Shown piece by piece: positions 26,945-34,993 of a stretch of 64,000 nt of DNA. Each line of letters starts with the position of its first letter. Position 1 is the stretch's first letter. The stretch is from Streptomyces xanthophaeus (GTDB lineage Bacteria; Actinomycetota; Actinomycetes; Streptomycetales; Streptomycetaceae), in the NCBI RefSeq assembly GCF_030440515.1, contig NZ_CP076543.1:5838501-5902500 (forward strand), given 5' to 3'. The notes below the pieces were generated by a model. That model worked only from the letters and a program-made list of their open reading frames with translations. It did no database searches and was not told where the DNA came from. A program made the position numbers and the translations under genes.

Positions 26945-28102
26945 ATGCACACCTTGCTGATCACCGGCCCCGGCGGGGCCGGGCGGACCACCGTGGCGGC
27001 GGCCACCGCCCTCGCCGCGGCCCGCCACGGGCGGCGGGTGCTGCTGCTCTCCGGAGACATCGGCGACCCGCTCACCGCCCTGGTCGGCGACCCGGCCGCA
27101 CCCGGGCTGCGGGTGGCCCGGGTGGACTCCGGCGAGGAGTTCCGCGAAGAACTCGTCGCCCTCCAGCAGCGCGGATCCGCCCTGCTCGGCATGGTCGGGG
27201 CCCGGCCCCTGGGCGCCGAGGAGATCACCGAACTGCCCGGCGCCGAGCAGTTCGCCCTGCTCCGCGCCCTGCGGCGGGCCGCCGCCGCGCCCGGCACCGA
27301 CCTCGTCGTCGTCGACATGCCACCGCTCCACCAGACCGTGGCCACCCTCGCCCTCCCCGCCCAGCTGCGCCGCTACCTCGCCCGGCTGCTGCCGGCCGAG
27401 CGGCAGGCCGCCCGCGCCCTGCGCCCCGTACTGGCCCAGCTGGCCGGCGTACCCATGCCCGCGCAGTGGCTCTACGAGACCGCCGCCCGCTGGGACGAGG
27501 AGCTGGCCGCCGTCCAGGCCGTCGTCGAGGCCGGCACCACCGAGCTGCGGCTCGTCGCCGAGCCCGGACCGGCCGCCGCCGACGCGCTGCGCCTCGGCCG
27601 GCTCGGACTCGCCCTCCAGCAGCTGCCCGTCTCCGCCGTCGTCGCCAACCGCACCGTGCCGGCGGAATCCGCCGACCCCTGGCTCGCCGGGCTCGCCGCC
27701 CAGCAGCAGAAGTACGCCGCGGAGTGGGCCGAGGAGCTCCCTGTCGTCGCCGTCGCCCACCTGGGCCGAGACCCGCGCGGCCCGCAGGACCTGGAGCGGC
27801 TCGCCGACACCGACGGGCTCGTCCCCGAGGCACCCGCACCCCGCCGGGCCTGGGCCGTCGAGGACCGGCTCGCCGAGGACGGGGTGCTCGTCTGGGTGGT
27901 ACCGCTGCCCGGCGCGCACAAGCGCGACCTCGACCTCGTCCGCCGCGGCGACGAACTGCTGCTCACCGCCGGCCCCCACCGCAGGATCGTTCCGCTCCCG
28001 GCGGCGCTGCGCCGCTGCACCGTCTCCGGCGCCGCCCTCGCCGACGGGGAGCTCCGCATCCGCTTCACCCCCGACCCGGGACTGTGGCCGCGCACGCAAT
28101 GA
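26945..28102 (+). CDS. ArsA/GET3-like ATPase
   Basis: 385 aa, SIMIBI-class NTPase. The deviant Walker A is LLITGPGGAGRTTVAAATALAAA (residues 4-26), followed by VLLLSGDIGDPL in the switch I position and LVVVDMPPLHQTVATLALP as Walker B. The second half contains VVANRTVPAESADPWL and a C-terminal strand-rich tail with the pattern of the actinobacterial ArsA-related proteins (RRIVPLPAALRRCTVSGAAL). No arsenic genes are nearby, so arsenite efflux is unlikely. Co-occurrence with the SRPBCC protein and the following small protein suggests a three-gene unit of unknown role. Confidence 0.85.
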   Translation: MHTLLITGPGGAGRTTVAAATALAAARHGRRVLLLSGDIGDPLTALVGDPAAPGLRVARVDSGEEFREELVALQQRGSALLGMVGARPLGAEEITELPGAEQFALLRALRRAAAAPGTDLVVVDMPPLHQTVATLALPAQLRRYLARLLPAERQAARALRPVLAQLAGVPMPAQWLYETAARWDEELAAVQAVVEAGTTELRLVAEPGPAAADALRLGRLGLALQQLPVSAVVANRTVPAESADPWLAGLAAQQQKYAAEWAEELPVVAVAHLGRDPRGPQDLERLADTDGLVPEAPAPRRAWAVEDRLAEDGVLVWVVPLPGAHKRDLDLVRRGDELLLTAGPHRRIVPLPAALRRCTVSGAALADGELRIRFTPDPGLWPRTQ

Positions 28103-28180
28103 ACCGCGTACCCCCGTTCGGGTACCGTCGAAGGTAGTCCGTACCGCACGTCCAGCAGCCGCCGCAGGAGAGAGTCCGCC

Positions 28181-28645
28181 ATGAGCGAGGCCACCGACCG
28201 CCCCACCGACGACGACGCCTGGGCCAGGGCCTGCGCCGAGGACCTCGCCGCCGAGAAGGAGCGCCTGCGCGGACAGGAGCAGGCCGCGGCCGGCGGCACC
28301 GGCACCGCCGCCGAGGAGCTGTTCAAGCTCTTCGAAGCCGTCGCCGACAAGGTCTCCGGGCTGAACAACCCGCTGTTCGGCGTGGCCGCGCAGGGGGCGG
28401 TGCGCCAGATCGTCGACCAGGCCAAGACCGCCGCCAAGCCCGTCATCGAGCGCAACCCCGAGGTCTTCGACCACCTCGCGGCCGCCGGCACCGAACTGCT
28501 CGCCGCCTACCGCTCGGCCGTCGAGGGCCACGAGCGCCGCTGGACGCGGGGAGAACCCCCGGCCCCCCGGCAGGCGTCCCACGACCACGATCCCCGGGAC
28601 GACGGCCCCGACGACGGCCCCTCCGAGCGGATCGATCTCGACTGA
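28181..28645 (+). CDS. Actinobacterial hypothetical protein (DUF5304-like)
   Basis: 154 aa, acidic and helical: DDDAWARACAEDLAAEKERLRGQ, then AAEELFKLFEAVADKVSGLNNPLFGVAAQGAVRQIVDQAKTA and NPEVFDHLAAAGTELLAAYRSAVEG. The tail is disordered and Asp/His-rich (HDHDPRDDGPDDGPSERIDL). I believe it is the Streptomyces family labelled DUF5304, from memory. A GAGAG site precedes the ATG. It follows the ArsA-like ATPase by 78 bp and precedes glucokinase. No function can be assigned. Confidence 0.75.
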   Translation: MSEATDRPTDDDAWARACAEDLAAEKERLRGQEQAAAGGTGTAAEELFKLFEAVADKVSGLNNPLFGVAAQGAVRQIVDQAKTAAKPVIERNPEVFDHLAAAGTELLAAYRSAVEGHERRWTRGEPPAPRQASHDHDPRDDGPDDGPSERIDLD

Positions 28646-28706
28646 TCCCCCGGAAGCCTCGGGTACCTTTGGCCGTGGCGGGGTTTGACCGGAAACCGAG
28701 GGACTA

Positions 28707-29648
28707 ATGGGACTCACCATCGGCGTCGACATCGGCGGCACGAAGATCGCGGCCGGCGTGGTCGACGAAGAGGGCACGATCCTTGAGACGTACAAGGTGC
28801 CCACCCCGCCGACCGCGGACGGAGTGACGGAGGCCATCTGCGCCGCCGTCTCCGAGGTCAGCAGCAACCACACCATCGAGGCCGTCGGCATCGGCGCCGC
28901 CGGATACGTGGACGACAAGCGCGCGACCGTGCTCTTCGCGCCCAACATCAACTGGCGGCACGAGCCGCTCAAGGACAAGGTCGAGCAGCGCATCGGCCTG
29001 CCCGTCGTCGTCGAGAACGACGCGAACTGCGCGGCCTGGGGCGAGTACCGCTTCGGCGCCGGCCAGGGCCACGACGACGTCATCTGCATCACGCTCGGCA
29101 CCGGCCTGGGCGGCGGCATCATCATCGGCAACAAGCTGCGGCGCGGGCGCTTCGGCGTCGCCGCCGAGTTCGGGCACATCCGGGTCGTCCCGGACGGCCT
29201 GCTGTGCGGCTGCGGCAGCCAGGGCTGCTGGGAGCAGTACGCCTCCGGGCGCGCCCTCGTCCGGTACGCGAAGCAGCGCGCCAACGCCACCCCCGAGAAC
29301 GCGGCCATCCTGCTCGCGCTCGGCGACGGCACCGCCGAGGGCATCGAGGGCAAGCACATCAGCGAGGCCGCCCGGCAGGGCGACCTGGTGGCCATCGACG
29401 CCTTCCGCGAACTGGCCCGCTGGGCCGGAGCGGGACTGGCCGACCTGGCCTCGCTGTTCGACCCGTCCGCCTTCATCGTCGGCGGCGGGGTCTCGGACGA
29501 GGGCGACCTCGTCCTCGACCCGATCCGCAAGTCCTTCAAGCGCTGGCTGGTCGGCGGCGCCTGGCGCCCGCACGCGCAGGTCCTCGCCGCGCAGCTCGGC
29601 GGCAAGGCCGGGCTCGTCGGCGCGGCCGACCTGGCCCGCCAGGGCTGA
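28707..29648 (+). CDS. glkA: Glucokinase, ROK family
   Basis: ATP-dependent glucose kinase of 313 aa, central to glycolysis and, in Streptomyces, to glucose repression. The ATP motif is GVDIGGTKIAAGVV at the N-terminus. The ROK zinc site comprises H157 (AEFGHIRVV) and C167, C169 and C174 (CGCGSQGCWE), and the sugar-binding END motif is VVENDANCAAWGEY. The whole protein matches S. coelicolor GlkA closely as I remember it. GAGGGACTA precedes the ATG. The gene appears monocistronic; known regulation of GlkA is largely post-translational. Confidence 0.96.
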   Translation: MGLTIGVDIGGTKIAAGVVDEEGTILETYKVPTPPTADGVTEAICAAVSEVSSNHTIEAVGIGAAGYVDDKRATVLFAPNINWRHEPLKDKVEQRIGLPVVVENDANCAAWGEYRFGAGQGHDDVICITLGTGLGGGIIIGNKLRRGRFGVAAEFGHIRVVPDGLLCGCGSQGCWEQYASGRALVRYAKQRANATPENAAILLALGDGTAEGIEGKHISEAARQGDLVAIDAFRELARWAGAGLADLASLFDPSAFIVGGGVSDEGDLVLDPIRKSFKRWLVGGAWRPHAQVLAAQLGGKAGLVGAADLARQG

Positions 29649-29731
29649 GCCTTCTTTCACCCTTTATTTCCACGCGTACCGCCCGCCGCGCCCCTTGGGG
29701 GAGCGGCGGGCGGCTGCGTATCTTGCGGGGC

Positions 29732-30481
29732 ATGGACCAGCTGCCGAAGTCCCGTACGGAGCCCGACGGTTCTGCCGTGATCCGGGTGCTCAGCTACAAC
29801 ATCCGCTCGCTGCGCGACGACGAGGAGGCGCTGGCCCGGGTCATCCGGGCGTGCGAGCCCGACCTCGTCCTCGTGCAGGAGGCCCCCCGGTTCTTCCGGT
29901 GGCGCAAACACGCGGCGCGGCTGGCCGCCAAGTGCGACCTGGTGGTGCTGGGCGGGGGCGCCACGGCGGCCGGGCCGCTGCTGCTGTGCTCGCTGCGGGT
30001 CTTCGTGGAGCGGACGGAGGACGTCCTGCTGCCGCGCACCCCTGGCCTGCACCGCAGGGGTTTCGCCACGGCGGTGATCCGGGTCGGGGGCGTGCGGGTG
30101 GGGCTGGCCTCCCTGCACCTCTCGCTGCAGGAGGCGGAGCGCCGGGCGCACACGGAGCTGCTGCTGGAGCGGCTGGCCGCCATGGACGTGCCGTACGCGA
30201 TCGCCGCGGGCGACCTGAACGAGGGCCCGGACGGGCCGGCGTACGGGCGGCTGGCCGCCGAGCTCCAGGACTGCCGGGCGGTGGCCCCGTGGGGCGGCGG
30301 ACCGACCTTCCCGGCGTCGGCGCCGGACCGCCGGATCGACGCCGTGTTCGCGACGAAGGGGGTGGAGGTGCTGGCCTGCGGTGTCCCGGAGGGGCTGCCG
30401 GGGGTCTCGACCACGGACCTGCGGTCGGCGACGGACCACCTGCCGGTGCTGGCGGCCCTGCGGCTCGCGGCTGCGCCGTAG
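29732..30481 (+). CDS. Endonuclease/exonuclease/phosphatase-family protein
   Basis: 249 aa. Motifs of the EEP fold are IRVLSYNIRSLRDD (N), LVLVQEAPRF (QE, metal ligand), LASLHLSLQEAERRAH (H), AIAAGDLNEGPDG (GDLN), PDRRIDAVFAT (DH-type region) and SATDHLPVLAALRL (catalytic DH). Members are DNases, inositol-phosphate or lipid phosphatases. With no signal peptide it is cytoplasmic. It ends in the usual LP(V)LA sequence. The next gene is on the other strand, and a copy of the dispersed repeat separates them. Confidence 0.9.
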   Translation: MDQLPKSRTEPDGSAVIRVLSYNIRSLRDDEEALARVIRACEPDLVLVQEAPRFFRWRKHAARLAAKCDLVVLGGGATAAGPLLLCSLRVFVERTEDVLLPRTPGLHRRGFATAVIRVGGVRVGLASLHLSLQEAERRAHTELLLERLAAMDVPYAIAAGDLNEGPDGPAYGRLAAELQDCRAVAPWGGGPTFPASAPDRRIDAVFATKGVEVLACGVPEGLPGVSTTDLRSATDHLPVLAALRLAAAP

Positions 30482-30509
30482 CCCGACGGGTCCGGGGGCG
30501 GCGCCGTTG

Positions 30510-30560
30510 CCGGGGGCGCCGCCCCCGGACCCCCGCGCCTCAGACGCCGGCGGGGCTGAG
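30510..30560. repeat. Dispersed GC-rich intergenic repeat copy
   Basis: CCGGGGGCGCCGCCCCCGGA followed by CCCCCGCGCCTCAGACGCCG GCGGGGCTGA is a reverse-orientation copy of the element seen at 13.3-13.7, 21.6, 51.1 and 62.6 kb. The first half is itself a hairpin. It sits between convergent gene ends and could terminate both. Confidence 0.7.
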
Positions 30561-30590
30561 AGAGCGGGCGGAGTCCCCGGCAACGGGCGG

Positions 30591-31184
30591 TCAGACGACC
30601 GCGCCGCGGCCCGGGTCGTCGTCGTCGTCCTCGTCGTGCTGCATGCGTGCGATCAGCGTGGCGAAGCCGCCCAGGAAGCCGCCGATGCCCAGCGTCGTCA
30701 GCCACCAGGTCATCTCCCACTGCAGGAGCACCGCGAGCAGCAGCAGGACCGGGCCGCCGACGACCGCCAGCCACGCGAACTTCGACGTCGTGTCCGCCGG
30801 GGGGAGCTCCGGCTCCGGGGGCACGAAATGGCCCTCGTCCGCCGGAGTCAGGTCGTCGTCCTTCGGCTCCGCCGGCGAATGGTCCCGGGGACCCGCCATG
30901 CCCACGCCCGGGGCGAAGACCACGGAGCTGCCCAGCGCCGCCGGAGGGTTCGATTCCGCTTCCGGCTTCGGGTCCGGCTTCGGATCGGCCTTCGGGTCCG
31001 GTCCGGACTCCGCGGGCAGCGGCTTGACGTCCTCCTCCGGCAGGAGGAGGTTCTCGATCGGTCTGAACGGCCGGGCCCCCGGCGGGTCCGGCGGCTCCTG
31101 CCCGTACCCGGCGACGATCGCCGCCCACGCCGCTTCCTCGTCCAGCGGCGGAACCCCGCCCGACTGCTCCTCGTGCTCAGCCAC
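30591..31184 (-). CDS. Membrane protein with acidic/proline-rich N-terminal region
   Basis: About 197 aa starting at the GTG at 31184, which overlaps the stop of the hydrolase gene (GTGGCTGA), implying coupled translation. Residues 1-120 are disordered and contain a DPKxDPKP-type repeat (PDPKADPKPDPKPEAE). Two membrane spans follow near 130-175 (FAWLAVVGGPVLLLLAVLLQ and WWLTTLGIGGFLGGFATLIA). The tail is RMQHDEDDDDDPGRG. Upstream in-frame sequence is antisense-like and lacks a ribosome site. No function is known. Confidence 0.8.
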   Translation of the reverse strand: MAEHEEQSGGVPPLDEEAAWAAIVAGYGQEPPDPPGARPFRPIENLLLPEEDVKPLPAESGPDPKADPKPDPKPEAESNPPAALGSSVVFAPGVGMAGPRDHSPAEPKDDDLTPADEGHFVPPEPELPPADTTSKFAWLAVVGGPVLLLLAVLLQWEMTWWLTTLGIGGFLGGFATLIARMQHDEDDDDDPGRGAVV

Positions 31185-31974
31185 CGGCCTCCGCCCCCTC
31201 CCTGCCCACGCTCTCCGCCAGTCGGCCGATGAACGCATAGCTGTCCGCGAAGATCCGCTCCGCGTCATGGTCCAACGTCGCGACGTGGTAGCTCTGTTCC
31301 AGCAGGGTCTCGGTGACGTCCGTCGAGGAGACCCGGGCCAGCACCCGCGCGGAGTCGACGGGCGGTACGACATGGTCCTGCGGGCTGTGCAGCAGCAGCA
31401 TCGGCTGCGTCACCTGCGGCAGCTCCGCGTCCACGAGCTGCAGGAACTTCTTCAGCGAGTGCGCGGCCCGGGTCGGGACCCGGTCGTAGCCGACCTCCTC
31501 CGACCCCGGCTTCGCGATGTCGCTGGCGATGCCCGGCGTCGACCGGATGAGGTGCTTGGTCACCGGCAGGGTCACGGCCAGCGGGTCGTGCACCTTGTTG
31601 GCCGGGTTCACGAGCACGATGCCGCTGATGGCGTCCCCGTGCTTGGCGGCCAGCCGCAGGGTCAGCGCCCCGCCCATCGAGAGCCCGAAGACGAACACCT
31701 GCTCGCACCGGTCCAGCAGTTCCCGCAGGGCGCGGTCGACCTCGGCGTACCAGTCCTGCCAGCCCGTGAGCTGCATGTCCTGCCAGCGCGTCCCGTGTCC
31801 GGGCAGCAGCGGGAGCGACACCGTGAGGCCCCGCCCGGCGAGATACTCGGCCCAGGGGCGCAGGGACTGCGGGGAACCGGTGAAGCCGTGGCAGAGGAGG
31901 ACGCCGACCTCTCCGCCCTCGTGGCGGAACGGCTCGGCTCCAGGGAGGACGGGCACCAGGGTCTCCTTGATCAT
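31177..31974 (-). CDS. Alpha/beta hydrolase (carboxylesterase/monoacylglycerol lipase type)
   Basis: 265 aa, Est30/MGL-like fold. The oxyanion region is LLCHGFTGSPQSLR. The catalytic triad reads S99 (FGLSMGG), D200 (HSPQDHVV) and H230 (QSYHVAT). A short cap region (residues 125-175) is typical of small carboxylesterases that act on short- and medium-chain esters. There is no signal peptide. It is translationally coupled to the downstream membrane protein. The divergent gene on the other side is a PlsC acyltransferase, which would fit a role in glycerolipid turnover. Confidence 0.92.
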   Translation of the reverse strand: MIKETLVPVLPGAEPFRHEGGEVGVLLCHGFTGSPQSLRPWAEYLAGRGLTVSLPLLPGHGTRWQDMQLTGWQDWYAEVDRALRELLDRCEQVFVFGLSMGGALTLRLAAKHGDAISGIVLVNPANKVHDPLAVTLPVTKHLIRSTPGIASDIAKPGSEEVGYDRVPTRAAHSLKKFLQLVDAELPQVTQPMLLLHSPQDHVVPPVDSARVLARVSSTDVTETLLEQSYHVATLDHDAERIFADSYAFIGRLAESVGREGAEAGG

Positions 31975-32079
31975 GATGTACGTCGGGTGGGTGCGTTGCT
32001 CTGTGTGACTTCACCGTACGCGACCGGGGTGGCACCGGCCAGGGTCGTCGGGCCCCTGCCGGTGTAGGCACGGGATATG

Positions 32080-32094
32080 GTCTGTTCGACAGAC
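32080..32094. promoter_or_regulatory. Short palindrome ahead of the plsC-like gene
   Basis: GTCTGT-TCG-ACAGAC is a perfect 6-bp inverted repeat 18 bp ahead of the TTG start, in the 137-bp gap between divergent genes. It may be an operator; the binding protein is unknown. Confidence 0.3.
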
Positions 32095-32111
32095 ACAGGA
32101 AGGCTTTCGAG

Positions 32112-32867
32112 TTGATCTACGGCGCAATGAAGTTCTCCATCGGCGGTTCACTGAAACTCGCTTTCAGGCCGTGGGTGGAGGGCCTCGAGAACATTCCCGC
32201 GGAGGGGCCGGCGATCCTCGCGAGCAACCACCTGTCCTTCTCCGACTCCTTCTTCCTGCCGGCGGTGCTGGACCGGAAGGTCACCTTCATCGCCAAGGCG
32301 GAGTACTTCACCTCCCCAGGGGTCAAGGGCAAGCTGACGGCCGCCTTCTTCAAGGGCGTCGGCCAGCTCCCGGTGGACCGTTCCGGCGCCCGCGGGGCCG
32401 GCGAGGCCGCGATCCAGAGCGGCATCAAGGTCATCGAGGCCGGGGAACTGTTCGGTATCTACCCCGAGGGCACGCGCTCGCCCGACGGACGCCTCTACCG
32501 CGGCAAGCCCGGCGGTCTGGCCCGCGTGGCCCTGGCCACCGGTGCGCCCGTGATCCCCGTCGCGATGATCGACACGGAGAAGATCCAGCCGCCCGGCAAG
32601 GTGGTCCCCAAGCTGATGCGCCCGGGGATCCGGATCGGCAAGCCGCTGGACTTCAGCCGCTACCACGGCATGGACAACGACCGCTTCATCCTCCGCTCGG
32701 TGACCGACGAGGTCATGTACGAGATCATGAAGCTCTCCGGCCAGGAGTACGTCGACATCTACGCGACGGCGGCCAAGCGCCAGATCGCCGATGCCGAGAA
32801 GGCAGAGAAGGCGGAGAAGGCCGAGAAGGCTGCCAAGGCCGAGAAGGCCGACGGCGCGTCGGAGTAG
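32112..32867 (+). CDS. Lysophospholipid acyltransferase (PlsC family)
   Basis: 251-aa 1-acylglycerol-3-phosphate acyltransferase-like protein at the membrane. Catalytic NHLSFSD (H40, D45) is followed by GQLPVDRSGARGAGEAAI, YPEGTRSPDGRLYRGKPGG and APVIPVAMIDTE, the four acyltransferase blocks. It starts at TTG 32112 with AGGAAGG 8 to 9 bases upstream; an ATG five codons later is an alternative. The C-terminal 30 residues are a Lys/Ala/Glu repeat (AEKAEKAEKAEKAAKAEKAD), unusual for the family. Confidence 0.93.
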   Translation: MIYGAMKFSIGGSLKLAFRPWVEGLENIPAEGPAILASNHLSFSDSFFLPAVLDRKVTFIAKAEYFTSPGVKGKLTAAFFKGVGQLPVDRSGARGAGEAAIQSGIKVIEAGELFGIYPEGTRSPDGRLYRGKPGGLARVALATGAPVIPVAMIDTEKIQPPGKVVPKLMRPGIRIGKPLDFSRYHGMDNDRFILRSVTDEVMYEIMKLSGQEYVDIYATAAKRQIADAEKAEKAEKAEKAAKAEKADGASE

Positions 32868-32905
32868 CTGCGCGTGGGCGATGCCGCCCGCGAGGGGTGG
32901 GGGAG

Positions 32906-34123
32906 ATGGCGAAACGCGAACGCGTCGTACGCATGTCGGTCGAGCAGCCGCTCTGGCGTGCCCTGACCGCGTACCGGCTGCTGACCATGGTCTACGCGGC
33001 GCTGCTGTTCGCCGCCGCGCACAAGGAGTTCCCGCGCCCCGGGGTCGCGGTCGGCTACCTCGCCTTCCTCGCGGTCTGGACCCTCGCCACCTCCCGCAAG
33101 GTGGCGAACGCCGCCAGCTGCACCAAGGGCTTCCTCGTCGCCGACCTCACCGTCGCGATCGTGGGCATCGTGCTCACACCGGTCGCCGACACCCAGGCGC
33201 GGATCGCCGCGGGCGGCAGCACCCTCCCCACCATCTGGACGGCGGGCGCGGTCCTCGCCTTCGCCATCAAGGGCGGCTGGCGCTGGGCCTGTTTCGCCTC
33301 CACCTTCGTGGCGGCGGCCAACCTCGCCATCCACACGGGCCAGCCCACCCGGGACACCCTGCACAACGTCCTGCTCGTCTGGGTCGCCTCCGTGGCCATC
33401 GGCTACGTGGTCGAGGTCGCCCGGGCCAGTGAGAACACCCTCGCGCGCGCCCTGGAGATCGAGGCCGCCACCCGCGAGCGCGAGCGCCTCGCCCGCGACA
33501 TCCACGACGGGGTCCTCCAGGTCCTCGCCATGGTCCAGCGGCGCGGAAGCGAGCTGGGCGGCGAGGCCGAGGAGCTCGGCCGGATGGCGGGGGAGCAGGA
33601 GGTGGCGCTGCGCACGCTGGTCTCCAGCGGCCTGGTCCAGCCTTCCCGGGTCTCCCGCGACGAGTCGCGCGGCGCGCTGGTGGACACGTACGAGGTCGAC
33701 GAGCCGGGCGCCGAGGACGGCGAGCTGGACCTGCGCACGCTCCTCGCGCCCCACGCCGGGTCCCGTGTCAGCTTCGCCGAGCCGGGTACCCCGGTGCCGC
33801 TGCCGGTGCCCGCCGCGAGGGAACTGGCCGCGGCGGTCGGCGCGGCCCTGGACAACGTGCGCAAGCACGCCGGGGAAGGGGCGCGGGCCTGGATCCTCGT
33901 CGAGGACTGGGGCGACGAGGTGATCGTGACCGTTCGCGACGACGGCCCCGGCATCCCGGCGGGCCGGCTCGACCAGGCGGCGGGCGAGGGCCGGATGGGG
34001 GTGGCCCTGTCCATCCGCGGCAGGCTGCGCGATCTCGGCGGCAGCGCCGATCTGGTGTCCGTTCCCGGGCAGGGCACCGAAGTGGAACTGAAGGTACCCA
34101 GGGGGAGGACGGACAAGAGATGA
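32906..34123 (+). CDS. macS: Sensor histidine kinase, MacS-type
   Basis: 405-aa membrane sensor. Residues about 20-165 hold five or six membrane segments (LTMVYAALLFAAA, GYLAFLAVWTLA, LVADLTVAIVGIVL, TIWTAGAVLAFAI, HNVLLVWVASVAIGYVVEV). The dimerisation/phosphorylation motif is RERLARDIHDGVLQVLAMVQRRG with H200, the HisKA_3 group. The ATP domain has LDNVRKHAGEG (N box), VRDDGPGIPAG (G1) and GRMGVALSIRGRL. It overlaps the regulator gene by four bases. Architecture and position match MacS (SCO2121) of S. coelicolor, linked to morphology and antibiotic production. The ATG at 32906 is preferred over the ATG at 32933. Confidence 0.9.
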   Translation: MAKRERVVRMSVEQPLWRALTAYRLLTMVYAALLFAAAHKEFPRPGVAVGYLAFLAVWTLATSRKVANAASCTKGFLVADLTVAIVGIVLTPVADTQARIAAGGSTLPTIWTAGAVLAFAIKGGWRWACFASTFVAAANLAIHTGQPTRDTLHNVLLVWVASVAIGYVVEVARASENTLARALEIEAATRERERLARDIHDGVLQVLAMVQRRGSELGGEAEELGRMAGEQEVALRTLVSSGLVQPSRVSRDESRGALVDTYEVDEPGAEDGELDLRTLLAPHAGSRVSFAEPGTPVPLPVPAARELAAAVGAALDNVRKHAGEGARAWILVEDWGDEVIVTVRDDGPGIPAGRLDQAAGEGRMGVALSIRGRLRDLGGSADLVSVPGQGTEVELKVPRGRTDKR

Positions 34124-34827
34124 GCGAGCGCACCGACGTGAACGACCCGAACAGGCCGAACGAGCTGCACGACATAAAGGTGATGGTCGTCGACGACCAC
34201 CCGATGTGGCGGGACGCGGTCGCCCGCGACCTGGCCGCCGCGGGCTTCGACGTCGTCGCCACCGCCGGCGACGGCCCCGAGGCGGTCCGCCGGGCCCATG
34301 CCGTCACGCCCGACGTGCTGGTCCTCGACCTCAACCTGCCGGGCATGCCGGGCGTGCAGGTCTGCAAGGAACTGGTCGGCGCCAACCCGGCCCTGCGGGT
34401 CCTGGTCCTGTCGGCCAGCGGCGAGCACGCGGACGTCCTGGAAGCGGTGAAGTCCGGTGCGACCGGCTACCTGCTGAAGTCCGCCGGCGCCCAGGAGCTG
34501 ATCGACGCCGTCCGCCGCACCGCGGCAGGCGACCCGGTCTTCACCCCGGGCCTGGCCGGGCTGGTGCTCGGCGAGTACCGGCGCCTGGCCACCGATCCGC
34601 TGCCGGCCACCTCCGACGAGCCGAAGGCCCCGCAACTGACCGACCGCGAGACCGAGGTACTGCGGCTCGTGGCCAAGGGGCTGTCGTACAAGCAGATCGC
34701 CGAGCGTCTGGTCATCTCCCACCGCACCGTGCAGAACCACGTCCAGAACACCCTGGGCAAGCTGCAGTTGCACAACCGGGTGGAGCTCGTCCGGTACGCC
34801 ATAGAACGCGGCCTCGACGACGCGTAG
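34120..34827 (+). CDS. macR: LuxR-family response regulator, MacR-type
   Basis: 235 aa. The receiver has acidic pair DD near residues 25-26 (VMVVDDHPMW), phospho-acceptor D70 (DVLVLDLNLPG), VLSASGEHADVLEAVKSGATGYLLKS with the conserved Lys. The C-terminal LuxR helix-turn-helix is TDRETEVLRLVAKGLSYKQIAERLVISHRTVQNHVQNTLGKL. It is cytoplasmic and controlled by the coupled kinase. MacR of S. coelicolor regulates membrane and exported protein genes, by recollection of published work. Confidence 0.92.
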   Translation: MSERTDVNDPNRPNELHDIKVMVVDDHPMWRDAVARDLAAAGFDVVATAGDGPEAVRRAHAVTPDVLVLDLNLPGMPGVQVCKELVGANPALRVLVLSASGEHADVLEAVKSGATGYLLKSAGAQELIDAVRRTAAGDPVFTPGLAGLVLGEYRRLATDPLPATSDEPKAPQLTDRETEVLRLVAKGLSYKQIAERLVISHRTVQNHVQNTLGKLQLHNRVELVRYAIERGLDDA

Positions 34828-34945
34828 TACCCGCCCGGGGGACGTCCGCACCGCCCGTCGATCGTACTTACGTCCTCGTACGAGTGAACGGGCGTACGCA
34901 ACGCCTCACGATTCCACCGGAATTGACCTCTCCAGGCCCCTTGCT

Positions 34946-34959
34946 GTGACCTGCGTCAC
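34946..34959. promoter_or_regulatory. Crp-like binding site ahead of pfkA
   Basis: GTGACCTGCGTCAC fits the GTG-N6-GNCAC pattern I recall for the Streptomyces cAMP receptor protein exactly. It sits 35 bp before the pfkA start codon in an otherwise gene-free 166-bp gap. No other copy was noticed in intergenic DNA of the window. Confidence 0.45.
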
Positions 34960-34993
34960 CACTAGCGTGACCGTCATGGCGATTGGAGAATCC

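Noticed and set aside
26945..28102. Arsenite efflux ATPase of an ars operon
   Set aside because: No arsB, arsC, arsD or arsR neighbours; the sequence belongs to the wider ArsA/GET3 group.
26855..29605. 916-aa minus-strand frame over the ATPase and glucokinase
   Set aside because: Antisense shadow crossing four genes; glucokinase on the plus strand has all ROK residues.
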